Source: Staphylococcus delphini (GTDB lineage: Bacteria; Bacillota; Bacilli; Staphylococcales; Staphylococcaceae). From it: 64,000 nt of DNA. The stretch is taken from positions 992,001 to 1,056,000 of the forward strand of contig NZ_LR134263.1 in NCBI RefSeq assembly GCF_900636325.1, written 5' to 3'. A model generated the notes under the pieces. The model saw only the letters and a program-made list of their open reading frames with translations, had not been told where the DNA came from and did not search any database. Positions 1-9,517 of this stretch are shown here, in pieces; the stretch's first letter is position 1, and each line of letters starts with the position of its first letter. A program made the position numbers and the translations under genes.

Positions 1-231
1 CACGGTTACGGTAATAATGATACTGACTTTAAAGAGGGCATTCATTATAAAAACTTGTTAGGGACGTATTTACATGGGCCGATTTTACCGAAAAACCATG
101 AAATGACGGACTATTTATTGAAAGCTGCCGCAGAACGAAAAGGCATTCCGTTCGAACCGTTGCATATTGATAACACTGAAGAAGAGCAGGCAAAACAAGT
201 ATTAGTGGATCGTGCGCGTAAGAGCAAATGA
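1..231 (+). CDS. gatD: GatD, lipid II isoglutaminyl synthase glutaminase subunit (3' part only)
   Basis: The last 76 residues of a class I (CobB/CobQ-like) glutamine amidotransferase; the 5' part lies before the window. The motif [14 protein letters not shown] contains the His expected near the end of such domains. GatD with MurT amidates the D-Glu of the lipid II stem peptide to D-isoglutamine in the cytoplasm, a step needed for normal cross-linking in staphylococci. In staphylococci murT precedes gatD; that partner would be to the left. The reading frame is open from base 1 and stops at TGA 229-231. Repeat DNA follows at once. The C-terminal sequence fits the staphylococcal GatD family well, but the catalytic Cys is not in view. 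Confidence 0.85.
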   Translation, partial: HGYGNNDTDFKEGIHYKNLLGTYLHGPILPKNHEMTDYLLKAAAERKGIPFEPLHIDNTEEEQAKQVLVDRARKSK

Positions 232-242
232 ATCTAGCGGCT

Positions 243-532
243 CGGACACAATTTTTGATGTATTTTTAATGATATTAAGCGAAACTTGCCTTTTGCCACC
301 GGTAAGAAATAAGATATCGCGATTGCCCTTCTGGGTTCGCGTTCCCAGGGGCTGAACCTCCAACTAACCAACGCTTTGATTAAGCTGTTACATTTATGAA
401 AGCGTTGGTGGATTTTCCGGTTCAGCTGATCCCTCGGGAGTCTCACCCGAATGGGCAATCTTGAATGAATAAGAGTGGGAAAAGGCAAGTTTCTGTTAGT
501 CAATCAATTCATGCTATCAAAAATGGTGTCTT
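243..532. repeat. Modular inverted-repeat intergenic element, copy 1 (short core)
   Basis: A palindromic element of about 290 bp. The outer arms (about 244-300 and 475-531) are imperfect inverted repeats ending in a (GG)ACACAATTTTTGATG-like sequence and carrying AAACTTGCCTTTT on both sides. An inner pair begins CGATTGCCC near 310 and ends GGGCAATC near 465, with TTCCCAGGGGCTGAACCT on the left and ATCCCTCGGGAGTCT on the right. The apex is the stem AACGCTT/AAGCGTT. No open frame with a ribosome-binding site is present. Related copies occur near 0.6, 1.2, 6.3, 6.6, 12.2, 24.5, 24.9 and 27.3 kb. Confidence 0.8.
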
Positions 533-587
533 TTTTGGATGAGATATAGGGGGAGTTGTGGCTGAATATGGTTTGATACGGTGAACT

Positions 588-719
588 AAAAATGGATTTT
601 CGACTTCAGCTGATCCCTCAAGAGTCTCGTCCATTGGGGCAATTTTACGTTAATTGATAAAAGGCGGGCGGGGCAGGTTTGTGTGAATAAAGCGATTCAA
701 TACATCAAAAATTGTGTCT
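588..719. repeat. Intergenic repeat element, right half only (copy 2)
   Basis: This stretch repeats the right half of the element just upstream: a CTTCAGCTGATCCCTC core, a GAGTCTCGTCC block, a GGGGCAATTTT inner end, then the outer arm finishing ATCAAAAATTGTGTC. The left half is absent, so it is either a truncated copy or a partial tandem duplication of the 435-531 segment of copy 1. The bases between the two (533-587) and from 720 to 1119 show no gene or RNA that I can support. Confidence 0.65.
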
Positions 720-1119
720 TTTTTCTTATAACTTTGAGTGTGCACTTAGAAGCTTTTTGGGACAGCAGTGTGTTGCGGTAGTGTCCATTATATAAAATAC
801 ATATTTCAAAATGGAGTGAGCGATAGCAGTGCCTTGCTCTGTTTTTTTACGCTAAAGTAGAGAATAGAACTTGTTTTAAAGTTTTCGGGAAGGAACGCAA
901 AAGAGGTCAGATTTTCATATAAACCAAAATTGTTATTCACTCGTATCACCGGAGCGAACAAACGTAAAGAGACTTTTAAATGACCCATTGCTGTTAGTCT
1001 CATTGAAAATAAAGTGTTTAAAAATTGAAAGAACAGGGGTAGGACATTGAGTTTCCGAGCCCCTCTCCTACGATGAACGAAAAGCAAAATATAGAAATAT
1101 AAAATTAATTAAGGTGAAT

Positions 1120-1403
1120 GGAGATAAAAATTTTTGATTGTTTCATCTTATCAGCTCGTTTCATTGATTCACAGCATTTAAGTTCAAATTGCTAAAATGG
1201 ACGAGACTCCTGAGGAATCAGACGCAGCCGAAAATCCGCCAACGCTTCATTCATATTTAACAGTTCAATAAAGCGTTGGCTAGTTGAGGCAAGTCCCCTA
1301 GGAACGCGAGTCCATGATAGCAATTATGAGAATTTAAAAAGGTGATGAATGAGGCAATTAGATGAAAATGCATCAATGGCATCAAAATCTTTATGTCCCA
1401 TTC
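1120..1403. repeat. Intergenic repeat element, copy 3 (inverted orientation, short core)
   Basis: Outer arms are GATAAAAATTTTTGATTG near 1123 and CATCAAAATCTTTATGTCCC near 1381, in inverted orientation. Inside, GGACGAGACTCCTGAGGA (about 1200) faces CCCCTAGGAACGCGAGTCC (about 1297), and the apex stem is AACGCTT/AAGCGTT as in copy 1. Relative to copy 1 the core is reversed. It lies between the gatD end and the 3' end of the FUSC-type gene and contains no credible reading frame. Confidence 0.75.
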
Positions 1404-1421
1404 CCGGTTCATTATATAAAA

Positions 1422-1456
1422 AGTGTATGAAAGGTTCGCACTCACTTTTATACACT
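1422..1456 (-). terminator. Rho-independent terminator of the FUSC-type gene
   Basis: The stem AGTGTATGAAAG (1422-1433) pairs with CTTTTATACACT (1445-1456). Read on the minus strand it follows the stop codon at 1457-1459 directly and ends in a short T-rich run. Confidence 0.65.
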
Positions 1457-2455
1457 CTATTTGACTTTGTAACGCAACAGTAAAATACGATAAATTAACA
1501 AAATCTCATAAATGGTATGACTTTTAACTTGATTGTCATCAAACTCATTCAAACCTTTCACTGAGTTCTTCAATGTCGAGGCTGCTTTTTTCTCCGGCTT
1601 AAATGTGCCACAATTAAAAATTTGATCCATCCGCTGTGATATCGAAATCATCGCGATTTTCTCTTCGTCCGTAAAAATCATCATTGCATCATTTGGTAAA
1701 TAAATAATATTCGATAAATGTGTAATCATCAGTCGATTTTCATGCGCGCGATTCGTCAACCGTCTTAAACGCAACCATTCGTCGGATTGACTGCGACTTT
1801 TATGATAATTCAATTCATCTTTTTGGTATCCGAGTAATTCCTCAATCCGTGCGTTCAATACATGCAATTTTTGAACCGCTTGATCACTTTTTTTAGAGTG
1901 AAATAAGCCGATGACCAGTTCTTTCATCCGCGTATCAAATAGATGATAAATTTCACGTTCTGATTTTTCAATAAGGACATCGATTTGGTCGTAATATTTC
2001 GGTGGCAAAATGATGAAGTTCACCAGTCCTGCTGTACCTAATCCTATGAAGGCTGTTAATAAGCGTGAAAAAAAGTTAAAATAATAATCTTCGTGTATAT
2101 CTGGAATCATTGCTAAAGCGGTAAGTGTCGCCACTGTGATCCCGACGTGTAAGTTCAACCGAATACAAAGTAAGATCGTTAAAGTTGCAGTTAAACCATA
2201 AGTGAGCGCCGAGTCATCACCTAAAAAGTAAGTGCAGACGACAGCAATAAATGCACCAATGACTGTGGCTGGGAGTCGTTTGTAACCTTTGCGAATGGAA
2301 GCTTTGACAGTGGGTTCAATCGTTACGACGGCTGATAAAATTGCAAAAATAGGGTTGAGATCGAGTGACAAACAAAAAAGGGCAGTAAGAAAAGTAGCTA
2401 ACCCTGTTTTAAGCGTCCGTGCACCGACTAAATTTTTATACCATTTATCCTTCAT
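1457..2455 (-). CDS. FUSC/aromatic acid exporter family membrane protein
   Basis: 332 residues. The N-terminal half (about residues 15-150) has hydrophobic segments with the pattern 'ARTLKTGLATFLTALFC' and 'ILSAVVTIEPTVKASIRKG', typical of Gram-positive FUSC-like (ArAE/DUF939-type) proteins; the C-terminal half is soluble, charged and probably helical. The family is linked to aromatic acid efflux, but the substrate here is unknown. Start ATG 2453-2455 has AGGAGAT upstream. It is divergent from map with about 96 bp between starts. A paralogue with the same architecture lies at 29711-30805. The family call is firm; the function is inferred. Confidence 0.75.
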   Translation of the reverse strand: MKDKWYKNLVGARTLKTGLATFLTALFCLSLDLNPIFAILSAVVTIEPTVKASIRKGYKRLPATVIGAFIAVVCTYFLGDDSALTYGLTATLTILLCIRLNLHVGITVATLTALAMIPDIHEDYYFNFFSRLLTAFIGLGTAGLVNFIILPPKYYDQIDVLIEKSEREIYHLFDTRMKELVIGLFHSKKSDQAVQKLHVLNARIEELLGYQKDELNYHKSRSQSDEWLRLRRLTNRAHENRLMITHLSNIIYLPNDAMMIFTDEEKIAMISISQRMDQIFNCGTFKPEKKAASTLKNSVKGLNEFDDNQVKSHTIYEILLIYRILLLRYKVK

Positions 2456-2508
2456 AGTTCGTATCTCCTGTTTCGTAGTTCATTATTAGTATATCAAAAT
2501 TTTTTTGT

Positions 2509-2514
2509 TATAAT
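2509..2514 (+). promoter_or_regulatory. -10 element of the map promoter
   Basis: A perfect TATAAT, 37 bp before the map start; a -35 hexamer at the expected distance is weak (TTAGTA). Confidence 0.5.
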
Positions 2515-2527
2515 AAGGACTGTATAA

Positions 2528-3313
<786 letters not shown>

Positions 3314-3317
3314 TTTC

Positions 3318-3327
3318 GGACTTAAGT
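3318..3327. promoter_or_regulatory. Candidate VraR dyad upstream of the vra operon
   Basis: The 10-bp perfect palindrome GACTTAAGTC sits about 50 bp upstream of the vra -10 element (TATAAT, 3378-3383). VraR sites are described as ACT...AGT inverted half-sites, and vraSR is autoregulated in S. aureus. Position and sequence fit; binding is inferred. Confidence 0.4.
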
Positions 3328-3338
3328 CTTAATGGGAA

Positions 3339-3380
3339 ATGGTTCTGTAGCCTATTATCAAGGTTATAGAACCATTTTAT
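3339..3380 (+). terminator. Hairpin between map and vraU (map terminator)
   Basis: TGGTTCTGTAGCC (3339-3351) pairs with GGTTATAGAACCA (3362-3374), followed by TTTTAT. The T-rich tail overlaps the vra -10 element TATAAT (3378-3383), so the terminator of map and the vra promoter share bases. Confidence 0.65.
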
Positions 3381-3410
3381 AATAGGGGTAATGTTAGAGG
3401 TGATTCTAAA

Positions 3411-3800
3411 ATGTTACAACTATTGAAAAGCTATTTTGAAAAGTTTTTTCGTGAGGTTTATCAGCAACTGTTTCATCAATACTTGAATCGATTAGATATT
3501 AAAATTCAAAACATTGACTGTGCAATGGCTTATATCGAACGCAAAAAATGTCAAATGCGGATGATGATTGACAGAAGAACGATTGAATTAGAAAATAAAT
3601 ATATCGACTTAATGAATGAATATCATCTCTCAAGTGCGAAAGTGATTGAGGGTGGAGACATCAATTCGATTAAAAGTGATCTGAATGAAATTGAAAAAGA
3701 GTATGCGCAATTGGAAAATTACTTCCTCAAGTTAAGAGAAGATAAAGGTTTGATAAAAAGGGAATGTGATTTTGTTCAATCTTTAATGTATGCATACTAG
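3411..3800 (+). CDS. vraU: VraU, first gene of the cell-wall stress operon
   Basis: 129 residues, rich in charged residues and predicted helical, without signal peptide or membrane segments. The name rests mainly on position: in S. aureus the vra operon reads vraU-vraT-vraS-vraR directly after map, and this gene has the same length class and place. Residues 35-115 are likely coiled coil (heptad-like Leu/Ile with many Glu, Lys and Arg). Its molecular role is not established and deletion in S. aureus is not known to abolish VraSR signalling. Start ATG follows AGAGGTGATT. The next gene begins 12 bp after its stop. Confidence 0.75.
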   Translation: MLQLLKSYFEKFFREVYQQLFHQYLNRLDIKIQNIDCAMAYIERKKCQMRMMIDRRTIELENKYIDLMNEYHLSSAKVIEGGDINSIKSDLNEIEKEYAQLENYFLKLREDKGLIKRECDFVQSLMYAY

Positions 3801-3812
3801 AAAGGTGGAAAT

Positions 3813-4514
3813 ATGACACAAAAATATATTTCGACCGAATTACTCATTATTTTTACTGCGCTGATGATTATTGCCAACCTGTACTATATCTTTTTTGAGA
3901 AAATCGGGTTCCTCTTCGTTTTATTATTAGGCAGTATTTTAATGTATGTCGGTTATATTTACTTTCATAAAGTGCGCGGATTACTATTCTTTTGGATAGG
4001 CGCATTAATGATTTTATTTACATTATTATCAAATAAATACACACTCGTGATACTATTTTTGTTTATGATTATCGTTTCAGTGCGCTATGTGATCTACAAA
4101 AGACGACCACTTGAAATATTATCAACAGAAGACACTGCGCAAACGCCCTCATTCATTAAACAAAAATGGTTTGGCGAACAAAAAACACCAGTCTATGTTT
4201 ATAAATGGGAAGATTTGCAAATTCAACATGGCATTGGTGACGTTGTTGTGGACATGACGAAAGCGGCGAATTTAAAAATGCAAAACCATGTCGTCATTCG
4301 TCACATCGTAGGTAAAGTGCAAGTCGTGGTGCCGCTCAATTATAATGTGAATTTGAATGTGGCTGCATTTTACGGCAATGTCACTTTAGATCAACAGCGT
4401 TTTAAAGTTGAGAATAATAACATTTTAATGCAATCGCAACATAAACCAGAAAACTATACCGTCAACATCTTCGTCTCAACATTTATAGGTGATGTTGAGG
4501 TGGTTTATCGATGA
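3813..4514 (+). CDS. vraT: VraT (YvqF/LiaF-type) membrane protein of the VraTSR system
   Basis: 233 residues. Residues 1-95 contain about four hydrophobic membrane segments; from about 125 onward lies a soluble domain of the LiaF/YvqF type with short beta strands ([32 protein letters not shown]). In B. subtilis LiaF restrains LiaS; in S. aureus VraT is required for VraSR induction by cell-wall antibiotics. AAGGTGG precedes the ATG. Its TGA stop overlaps the vraS start by 4 nt (ATGA, 4511-4514), which fits translational coupling. Confidence 0.9.
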   Translation: MTQKYISTELLIIFTALMIIANLYYIFFEKIGFLFVLLLGSILMYVGYIYFHKVRGLLFFWIGALMILFTLLSNKYTLVILFLFMIIVSVRYVIYKRRPLEILSTEDTAQTPSFIKQKWFGEQKTPVYVYKWEDLQIQHGIGDVVVDMTKAANLKMQNHVVIRHIVGKVQVVVPLNYNVNLNVAAFYGNVTLDQQRFKVENNNILMQSQHKPENYTVNIFVSTFIGDVEVVYR

Positions 4515-5554
4515 ATCACTACGTCCGAGCGATAGGTTCGATGCTCATTCTCGTATATAGTATGCTCACCGCGTTTTTCTTTATCGATAAAGTGTTTACC
4601 AATATTATTTTCTTTCAAGGCATGTTTTATACACAAATTTTAGGGATTCCTGTTTTTATCTTTTTAAATTTAGTCGTCATTTTTTTATGTATTATCGTGG
4701 GCAGTGTGTTAGCTTATAAAATCAATCAACAAAATGATTGGGTGAAGCAACAAATCGTTCGTGCTTTCGAAGGCGAAACAGTGGGAATCAATGATCAACA
4801 ACTTGAGCTGTATAATGAAACGATTGAATTGTACCAAGCGCTCGTCCCATTGAATCAAGAACTGCATAAAATGCGGATTAAAACACAAAATTTAACGAAT
4901 GAAACGTATAATTTAAATGATTTGAAGGTGAAAAAGATTATAGAAGATGAACGGCAGCGTTTAGCACGAGAATTGCATGATAGTGTGTCGCAACAACTTT
5001 TCGCGGCAAGTATGATGTTGTCTGCAATCAAGGAAACAGATTTAGCTCCACCGTTAGACCAACAAATTCCAACGTTAGAAAAAATGGTGCAAGACTCACA
5101 ACTTGAAATGCGTGCACTGTTACTTCATTTAAGACCTATAGGATTGAAGGATAAATCGTTAGGTGAGGGGATAAAATCGCTCGTGACGGATTTACAACGC
5201 AAAGTGCCCATTAAAGTCGTGCAAGAAATTGATGAGTTTGAAGTCCCTAAAGGTATTGAGGATCACCTTTTTAGGATTACCCAAGAAGCGATTTCCAATA
5301 CGTTACGACATGCTGAGGGAACGCAAGTAACAGTAGAATTACTTAACCGCAATGATTATTTATTGTTGCGTATACAAGATGACGGCATTGGATTTAATGT
5401 CGATGATAAATTAGAACAAAGTTATGGATTAAAAAATATGCGTGAACGTGCAATAGAGATTGGTGCCACGTTTCATATCGTCTCATTACCTGATGCAGGG
5501 ACGAGAATAGAAGTGAAAGCACCACTTGAAAAGGAGGAACAGCATGACAATTAA
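4511..5554 (+). CDS. vraS: VraS, sensor histidine kinase for cell-wall stress
   Basis: 347 residues. Two membrane helices (about 10-30 and 43-68) with a very short outer loop make it an intramembrane-sensing kinase. The HisKA_3 dimerisation motif [15 protein letters not shown] carries the phosphoacceptor at His156, and an HATPase domain follows with the N box ([11 protein letters not shown]) and G boxes ([16 protein letters not shown]). It phosphorylates VraR when peptidoglycan synthesis is blocked. It overlaps vraT by 4 nt and vraR by 11 nt. Motifs and length match the staphylococcal protein. Confidence 0.95.
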   Translation: MNHYVRAIGSMLILVYSMLTAFFFIDKVFTNIIFFQGMFYTQILGIPVFIFLNLVVIFLCIIVGSVLAYKINQQNDWVKQQIVRAFEGETVGINDQQLELYNETIELYQALVPLNQELHKMRIKTQNLTNETYNLNDLKVKKIIEDERQRLARELHDSVSQQLFAASMMLSAIKETDLAPPLDQQIPTLEKMVQDSQLEMRALLLHLRPIGLKDKSLGEGIKSLVTDLQRKVPIKVVQEIDEFEVPKGIEDHLFRITQEAISNTLRHAEGTQVTVELLNRNDYLLLRIQDDGIGFNVDDKLEQSYGLKNMRERAIEIGATFHIVSLPDAGTRIEVKAPLEKEEQHDN

Positions 5555-6173
5555 AGTATTATTTGTTGATGATCATGAAATGGTACGTATAGGGATTTCA
5601 AGTTATTTATCAACACAACCCGATATCGAAGTGGTGGGGGAAGGCGCCTCAGGTAAGGAAGCGATCGCAAAAGCCCACGAACTGAAACCGGATTTAATTT
5701 TAATGGATTTAGTGATGACGGATATGGACGGCGTGGAAGCGACAATGCAAATTAAGAAAGATCTGCCACATATTAAAGTCGTAATGCTGACGAGTTATAT
5801 TGAAGATAAAGAAGTGTATCGTGCATTAGATGCCGGTGTCGATAGTTATATTTTAAAAACGACAAGTGCTAATGATATTGCGGAAGCGGTACGTAAAACG
5901 AGTCGTGGTGAGTCTGTATTTGAAGCGGAAGTATTAGTGAAAATGCGCAATCGAATGAAGCAACGTGCGGAGTTATATGAGTTGTTGACTGAGCGCGAGA
6001 TGGAAATTTTGTTATTGATTTCAAAAGGCTATTCGAACCAAGAAATTGCGAGTGCGTCACATATTACCATTAAGACGGTAAAGACGCATGTGAGTAATAT
6101 TTTAAGTAAACTTGAAGTGCAAGACCGTACGCAAGCAGTCATTTATGCTTTCCAACATGGGCTGATTGAGTAG
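5544..6173 (+). CDS. vraR: VraR, response regulator for cell-wall stress
   Basis: 209 residues from ATG 5544, chosen over the upstream in-frame ATG at 5526 because AAGGAGG (5531-5537) is correctly spaced for 5544. NarL/FixJ family: the receiver has the acidic pair Asp9-Asp10, the phosphoacceptor Asp55 ([13 protein letters not shown]) and Lys near LKTT; a LuxR-type HTH fills the C-terminus ([25 protein letters not shown]). Phosphorylated VraR dimerises and activates wall genes and its own operon. It starts inside the vraS end. Repeat DNA follows, with no clear terminator. Confidence 0.95.
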   Translation: MTIKVLFVDDHEMVRIGISSYLSTQPDIEVVGEGASGKEAIAKAHELKPDLILMDLVMTDMDGVEATMQIKKDLPHIKVVMLTSYIEDKEVYRALDAGVDSYILKTTSANDIAEAVRKTSRGESVFEAEVLVKMRNRMKQRAELYELLTEREMEILLLISKGYSNQEIASASHITIKTVKTHVSNILSKLEVQDRTQAVIYAFQHGLIE

Positions 6174-6289
6174 GATTTTATATGTAGATCCAGTTGAAAG
6201 TTAGGAAGAGTATATTTAGGGTAAACGAACCATTCCGTGTTTTAGGGGGGGCAATATCGTCTTACTGAAATAAGATGCACATAGGGGTG

Positions 6290-6360
6290 AACATTGCCCT
6301 CTTACCTTGCGCTTGTTCGTGCAAGATTGCGAATGGACGAGACACCCGAGGGACACGTAT
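6290..6360. repeat. Intergenic repeat element, left arm only (copy 4)
   Basis: Contains the arm TTGCCCTCTTACCTTGCGC, a CAAGATTGCGAATGGACGAG block and ACACCCGAGGGA, matching the start of the long copy at 6536. The matching right arm is not present nearby, so this is a solo arm. The rest of 6174-6535 has no supported gene. Confidence 0.55.
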
Positions 6361-6535
6361 ATCAATTCGAACAAGAAGATTTTGACTGAAATTTTGGCCA
6401 ATGTTAAACGTAGTAGCTGTCAAGATGGCAAGGAATGGATACACCGGGAAATTGATGAATGGTGTCTCAAGAGCAAAAAAATAAGTTGAAATGCGATTAA
6501 ATGTTTTGCTGACGTTATATGAGTCGATTAAATGG

Positions 6536-6960
6536 GAATGTCCTCTTTCCTTACTTCTGTCCATGCAAGATTGGCGGATGGACGAGACTCCCGAGGGAAT
6601 GCGTGCATACTGCTGACAGTCGCTTCTTTACTTTAATAGTGGTTGCTGTTTATCGCACTAGCTGTCTGACTTCTCAATGTTTGCACTTTTGAGAAGTCTA
6701 GTCAGCCTTGCGGGGGCAGTACGACGAAATCTTTGTTACACATGAGATTTCTGTACTGCTCCCAAAATCCACGATGAATGGGTGCGCTGGGAATCAATAA
6801 ACGGTGTTCCAAAAGCAGGATTTTCGACAGAACTCCCGCGATTTCGGCAAAATTTGGAAATCAATTTTGCTCATCGCTCGGTTCTGCTCAAATCCTAAGC
6901 GCTTTTGTCACAACCTCCCCTCAGCCCTGGGAACGCGAGTCCAAGACGGCAATCGTATGC
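6536..6960. repeat. Long intergenic repeat element (copy 5), inverted partner of the copy at 27.0-27.6 kb
   Basis: The ends match the short family (TGGACGAGACTCCCGAGGGA near 6579; CCCTGGGAACGCGAGTCC near 6925), but the interior is a different segment of about 335 bp. From 6593 to 6928 it is nearly identical, in reverse orientation, to 27128-27462. The interior holds strong hairpins: GGGGGCAGTAC (6713-6723) against GTACTGCTCCC (6755-6765), and GACTTCTCA against TTGAGAAGTC near 6670-6700. A 62-codon open frame (6778-6966) lies inside but has no ribosome-binding site. Confidence 0.85.
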
Positions 6961-7005
6961 ATGTGAAATGTTCAAAATGGAAAGAGTGAAAGTTCAACTA
7001 AAATA

Positions 7006-7050
7006 AAGCATCAATCATTGTGTATGTCACAATGATTGATGCTTCTTATA
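7006..7050 (-). terminator. Strong hairpin terminator of the carbonic anhydrase gene
   Basis: A perfect 17-bp stem: AAGCATCAATCATTGTG (7006-7022) and its complement at 7028-7044, with a 5-nt loop. It lies just past the stop codon at 7056-7058 and has T-rich flanks for minus-strand reading. Confidence 0.8.
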
Positions 7051-7055
7051 AAAAC

Positions 7056-7637
7056 TTATTTTGATTGTGCTTGCGCGCGTTCATAACCATTATGCACAAG
7101 GTCTAATTCACCAGTATGCGGATCAATAACAAGACCATGAACAGGCACTTTATTATCAAATAACGGATGTTCATAAATCATTTCAATGTTGTGTTTTACA
7201 TTATCATAAACATCGTCAAAGCCTTTTAAAAAGTTGGAGACATCGATGCCAGAATAATTAAGAATATCGATGACTTGCTGGTCGACACCACGCTGTTGCA
7301 TCGTTGTCATCACTTCTTCGACATTAATATTCCCCATACCGCAGTCTTTATGTCCCATAATAATAATTTCTTCAGCCCCTAATGCATAGATGCCTACGAG
7401 TAAACTTCGCATTGTTGAACCAAATGGATGACTAATCGTAGCCCCTGCATTTTTAACGACCTTTAAATCCCCGTTATTGAAACCGAGTGCTTTCGTTGAT
7501 AAATCTTGCAAGCGTGTATCCATACAAGTGAGTAATACCGCTTTTTTTGAAGGTGTTTTACTTGTTGAATAAGCTTCGTATGCTTTATTCGCTACAAATT
7601 CTTCGTTGTATTCTAAAATGTGTTCTAGTAATGTCAT
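7056..7637 (-). CDS. Beta-class carbonic anhydrase
   Basis: 193 residues from ATG 7637, preferred over the in-frame start at 7652 because GGGAGGAAG lies right before it. It interconverts CO2 and bicarbonate. The beta-class zinc site is visible: Cys38 and the Asp40/Arg42 dyad in CMDTRLQ, then His96 and Cys99 in GHKDCGMG. There is no signal peptide, so it is cytoplasmic. Bicarbonate supply for carboxylases is the usual role in staphylococci growing at air CO2. Monocistronic, with its own terminator; yihY lies 32 bp upstream on the same strand. Confidence 0.9.
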   Translation of the reverse strand: MTLLEHILEYNEEFVANKAYEAYSTSKTPSKKAVLLTCMDTRLQDLSTKALGFNNGDLKVVKNAGATISHPFGSTMRSLLVGIYALGAEEIIIMGHKDCGMGNINVEEVMTTMQQRGVDQQVIDILNYSGIDVSNFLKGFDDVYDNVKHNIEMIYEHPLFDNKVPVHGLVIDPHTGELDLVHNGYERAQAQSK

Positions 7638-7669
7638 TAGACTTCCTCCCAAGATTGGTACAGGGTTGA

Positions 7670-9007
7670 TTAATCTTCTGTTGTTTTAATATGCTTTGAA
7701 CGACCTGTATTCGTACGTTCGACTGTTTCTGGTTCTTTGTATTGTGGTGCACGGTCTGTTGCTGCTGTCGCGTCATGTGTTGATTCATAAGCCGTGTTTT
7801 GTGCGTTCTCTTTATGGCGTGTGTCGTTTGTTTCTTGATGATCATCCGCTTGTTTATCGTCTTTTTCGCCATAATTATTATGTGCTTCAGCGAGTGCTTC
7901 TTCGTCTTGTGCTTCAAGTTCATCATATGTTTCTTCTTCAGGTGTTTTGCCTTTAATGACTTTACGTTGATGAACAATCGCATTAATTTCAGCACCAATA
8001 ATTAAAATAAAGCCAGTGATGTACAACCATAACATTAAGACGATGACGCCTCCGATACTGCCATATGTTTTAGAGTAGTTGGCAAAGTTTGAAACGTAAA
8101 AACCAAATGCCAATGAACCTAAAATCCATACAATCGTTGAGAACAGGGCACCAGGAATAACCGATTTAAATCGAATTTTCACATTTGGTGCTAACGTATA
8201 AATAATTGTAAAGACAATCAGTACAGCTAATACAGGAAGGGCAGTACGTAACAGACTAAACACCCAACGGACTTGCTCGTCAAGGCCTAATGGTCCGAAT
8301 AATAAGTTACCGATTTGCTCACCAAACGTAAATAAGACGAGTGTGAGTGGTAACGTAATCCCAATTAATAATGTAAAGAAAATCGCTAACAACTTCGATA
8401 CGACAAAGTTACGGCTATCTTCAACATCATATGCAACGTTAAAAGCATTCATCATCGCAGTCATTCCGTTAGATGCTGTCCACAATGCCAAGATCAACCC
8501 GACTGAGAGTAGGCCACCACTTGCATTACCCATGACATCATCAATAATACCGGTAATGATGGAAGACGTTTCTGCAGGTGCATTGTTTGAAATTTGTGCT
8601 GTAATCGTATCGCGATCAATGTTAAAGAGTGGAACGAGTGATAAGATGAAAATCAACATTGGGAAAAGCGACAACATAAAGTAGTAAGCAAGTTGTGCGG
8701 CTAATCCAGATGCGTCATCTTTTCCAATACGATAAATTAAGTAGCTAAAAAAGTTCGGACGATCTGTATATTTAGCTGGTTTGTTAATTCTTGAAACGAA
8801 AAATGTTTGATTTTCTTTCGGTGCTTCTTTCGATTGAAACGGTTGAGGTTTTACGAATTTGTGCTTCTCGTCTGTTTCACCTGTCGCATCTCCTTTTCGA
8901 TCAGGAGAAGGCGTTTCTTCTTTTTGATTTTGCTCATGATCGTCATTAGAAATTGTATTTTTGACTTTATCAATAAAGCCTTTGGACTGTTGTTCGTTTT
9001 GAGACAT
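7670..9007 (-). CDS. YihY/BrkB family integral membrane protein
   Basis: 445 residues from ATG 9007 (AAGGAG upstream); a longer frame to 9118 exists but would start inside a hairpin region without a ribosome-binding site. A hydrophilic N-terminus of about 85 residues is followed by six membrane helices with the family motif (LAAQLAYYFMLSLFPMLIF, WTASNGMTAMMNAFNVAYD, YGSIGGVIVLMLWLYITGF). The C-terminal 90 residues are extremely hydrophilic, rich in Asp, Glu, Lys, Thr and Gln. The family was once called ribonuclease BN by mistake; its real function is unknown. The long tail is variable in staphylococci. Confidence 0.85.
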   Translation of the reverse strand: MSQNEQQSKGFIDKVKNTISNDDHEQNQKEETPSPDRKGDATGETDEKHKFVKPQPFQSKEAPKENQTFFVSRINKPAKYTDRPNFFSYLIYRIGKDDASGLAAQLAYYFMLSLFPMLIFILSLVPLFNIDRDTITAQISNNAPAETSSIITGIIDDVMGNASGGLLSVGLILALWTASNGMTAMMNAFNVAYDVEDSRNFVVSKLLAIFFTLLIGITLPLTLVLFTFGEQIGNLLFGPLGLDEQVRWVFSLLRTALPVLAVLIVFTIIYTLAPNVKIRFKSVIPGALFSTIVWILGSLAFGFYVSNFANYSKTYGSIGGVIVLMLWLYITGFILIIGAEINAIVHQRKVIKGKTPEEETYDELEAQDEEALAEAHNNYGEKDDKQADDHQETNDTRHKENAQNTAYESTHDATAATDRAPQYKEPETVERTNTGRSKHIKTTED

Positions 9008-9029
9008 AGCTAAACTCCTTATCTTAAAA

Positions 9030-9081
9030 ATTAAAAGGGGCAATCTACAAGGCATCATAAAATGTGCATTGAAATTGCCCC
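9030..9081 (-). terminator. Hairpin upstream of yihY, probable terminator of the ptpA operon
   Basis: GGGGCAAT (9037-9044) pairs with ATTGCCCC (9074-9081); read on the minus strand it is followed by TTTTAATTTTT. It could also act as an attenuator in the yihY leader. Bases 9082-9222 contain nothing else I can support. Confidence 0.5.
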
Positions 9082-9222
9082 AGGGTATGACAGACGACAT
9101 CAAACTTATGAACGACATATAGCGTCAATGCATTGAAATGTGAACGTATCGATGTGAGTCATATGAGCTGTTCATACTTAAGCTGTCATTGTCATCCAAC
9201 AATTGATCTAAAAATGATTAAA

Positions 9223-9510
9223 TTAAAGACCAATTTGTTTGTTGTTTTTGCGTTCCATAAACGTATCTTTTGCATTGCGTAAAGAACGTTCTAATTCTGG
9301 ATTGTTACGACGAATTTCGTCAAACGTATTTTTCCAGTATAATACTTCATCTTTCACTTGAGTGAACTTAGAAGGTTGGCTTGAACGTTGACCTGTTTTA
9401 ATGTTGTTCACTGAAGTTTTCACAGAACGACGTGTGTTTTTGTCGATTAACGCAATCGCACCGCCGACTGTAGCCCCAATTAAGATTCCAGGTAATAATT
9501 TGTTTTGCAT
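9223..9510 (-). CDS. Small membrane-anchored protein, YtxH-like
   Basis: 95 residues. A short hydrophobic, glycine-rich N-terminal segment (LLPGILIGATVGGAIALID, residues 5-23) is followed by a basic and then mixed-charge helical region. This layout resembles YtxH-type general stress proteins of Firmicutes, though I cannot assign the family with certainty. It starts 7 bp after the ptpA stop, with GGGGTAACATC before the ATG, so it is very likely co-transcribed with ptpA. Function unknown. Confidence 0.65.
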   Translation of the reverse strand: MQNKLLPGILIGATVGGAIALIDKNTRRSVKTSVNNIKTGQRSSQPSKFTQVKDEVLYWKNTFDEIRRNNPELERSLRNAKDTFMERKNNKQIGL

Positions 9511-9517
9511 AATGATG

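Noticed and set aside
806..1087. 93-codon minus-strand frame between repeat copies 2 and 3
   Set aside because: No credible start site or family resemblance; the surrounding DNA is repeat-derived.
6778..6966. A 62-codon open frame in the long repeat, whose first 50 residues recur in the copy at 27047-27277
   Set aside because: No ribosome-binding site in either copy, and the frame lies inside hairpin-rich DNA; the similarity is explained by the DNA repeat itself.
7585..7998. Long minus-strand frame rich in Lys, His and Thr
   Set aside because: It overlaps the C-terminal part of yihY in another frame and has no family features; it mirrors the low-complexity tail of YihY.
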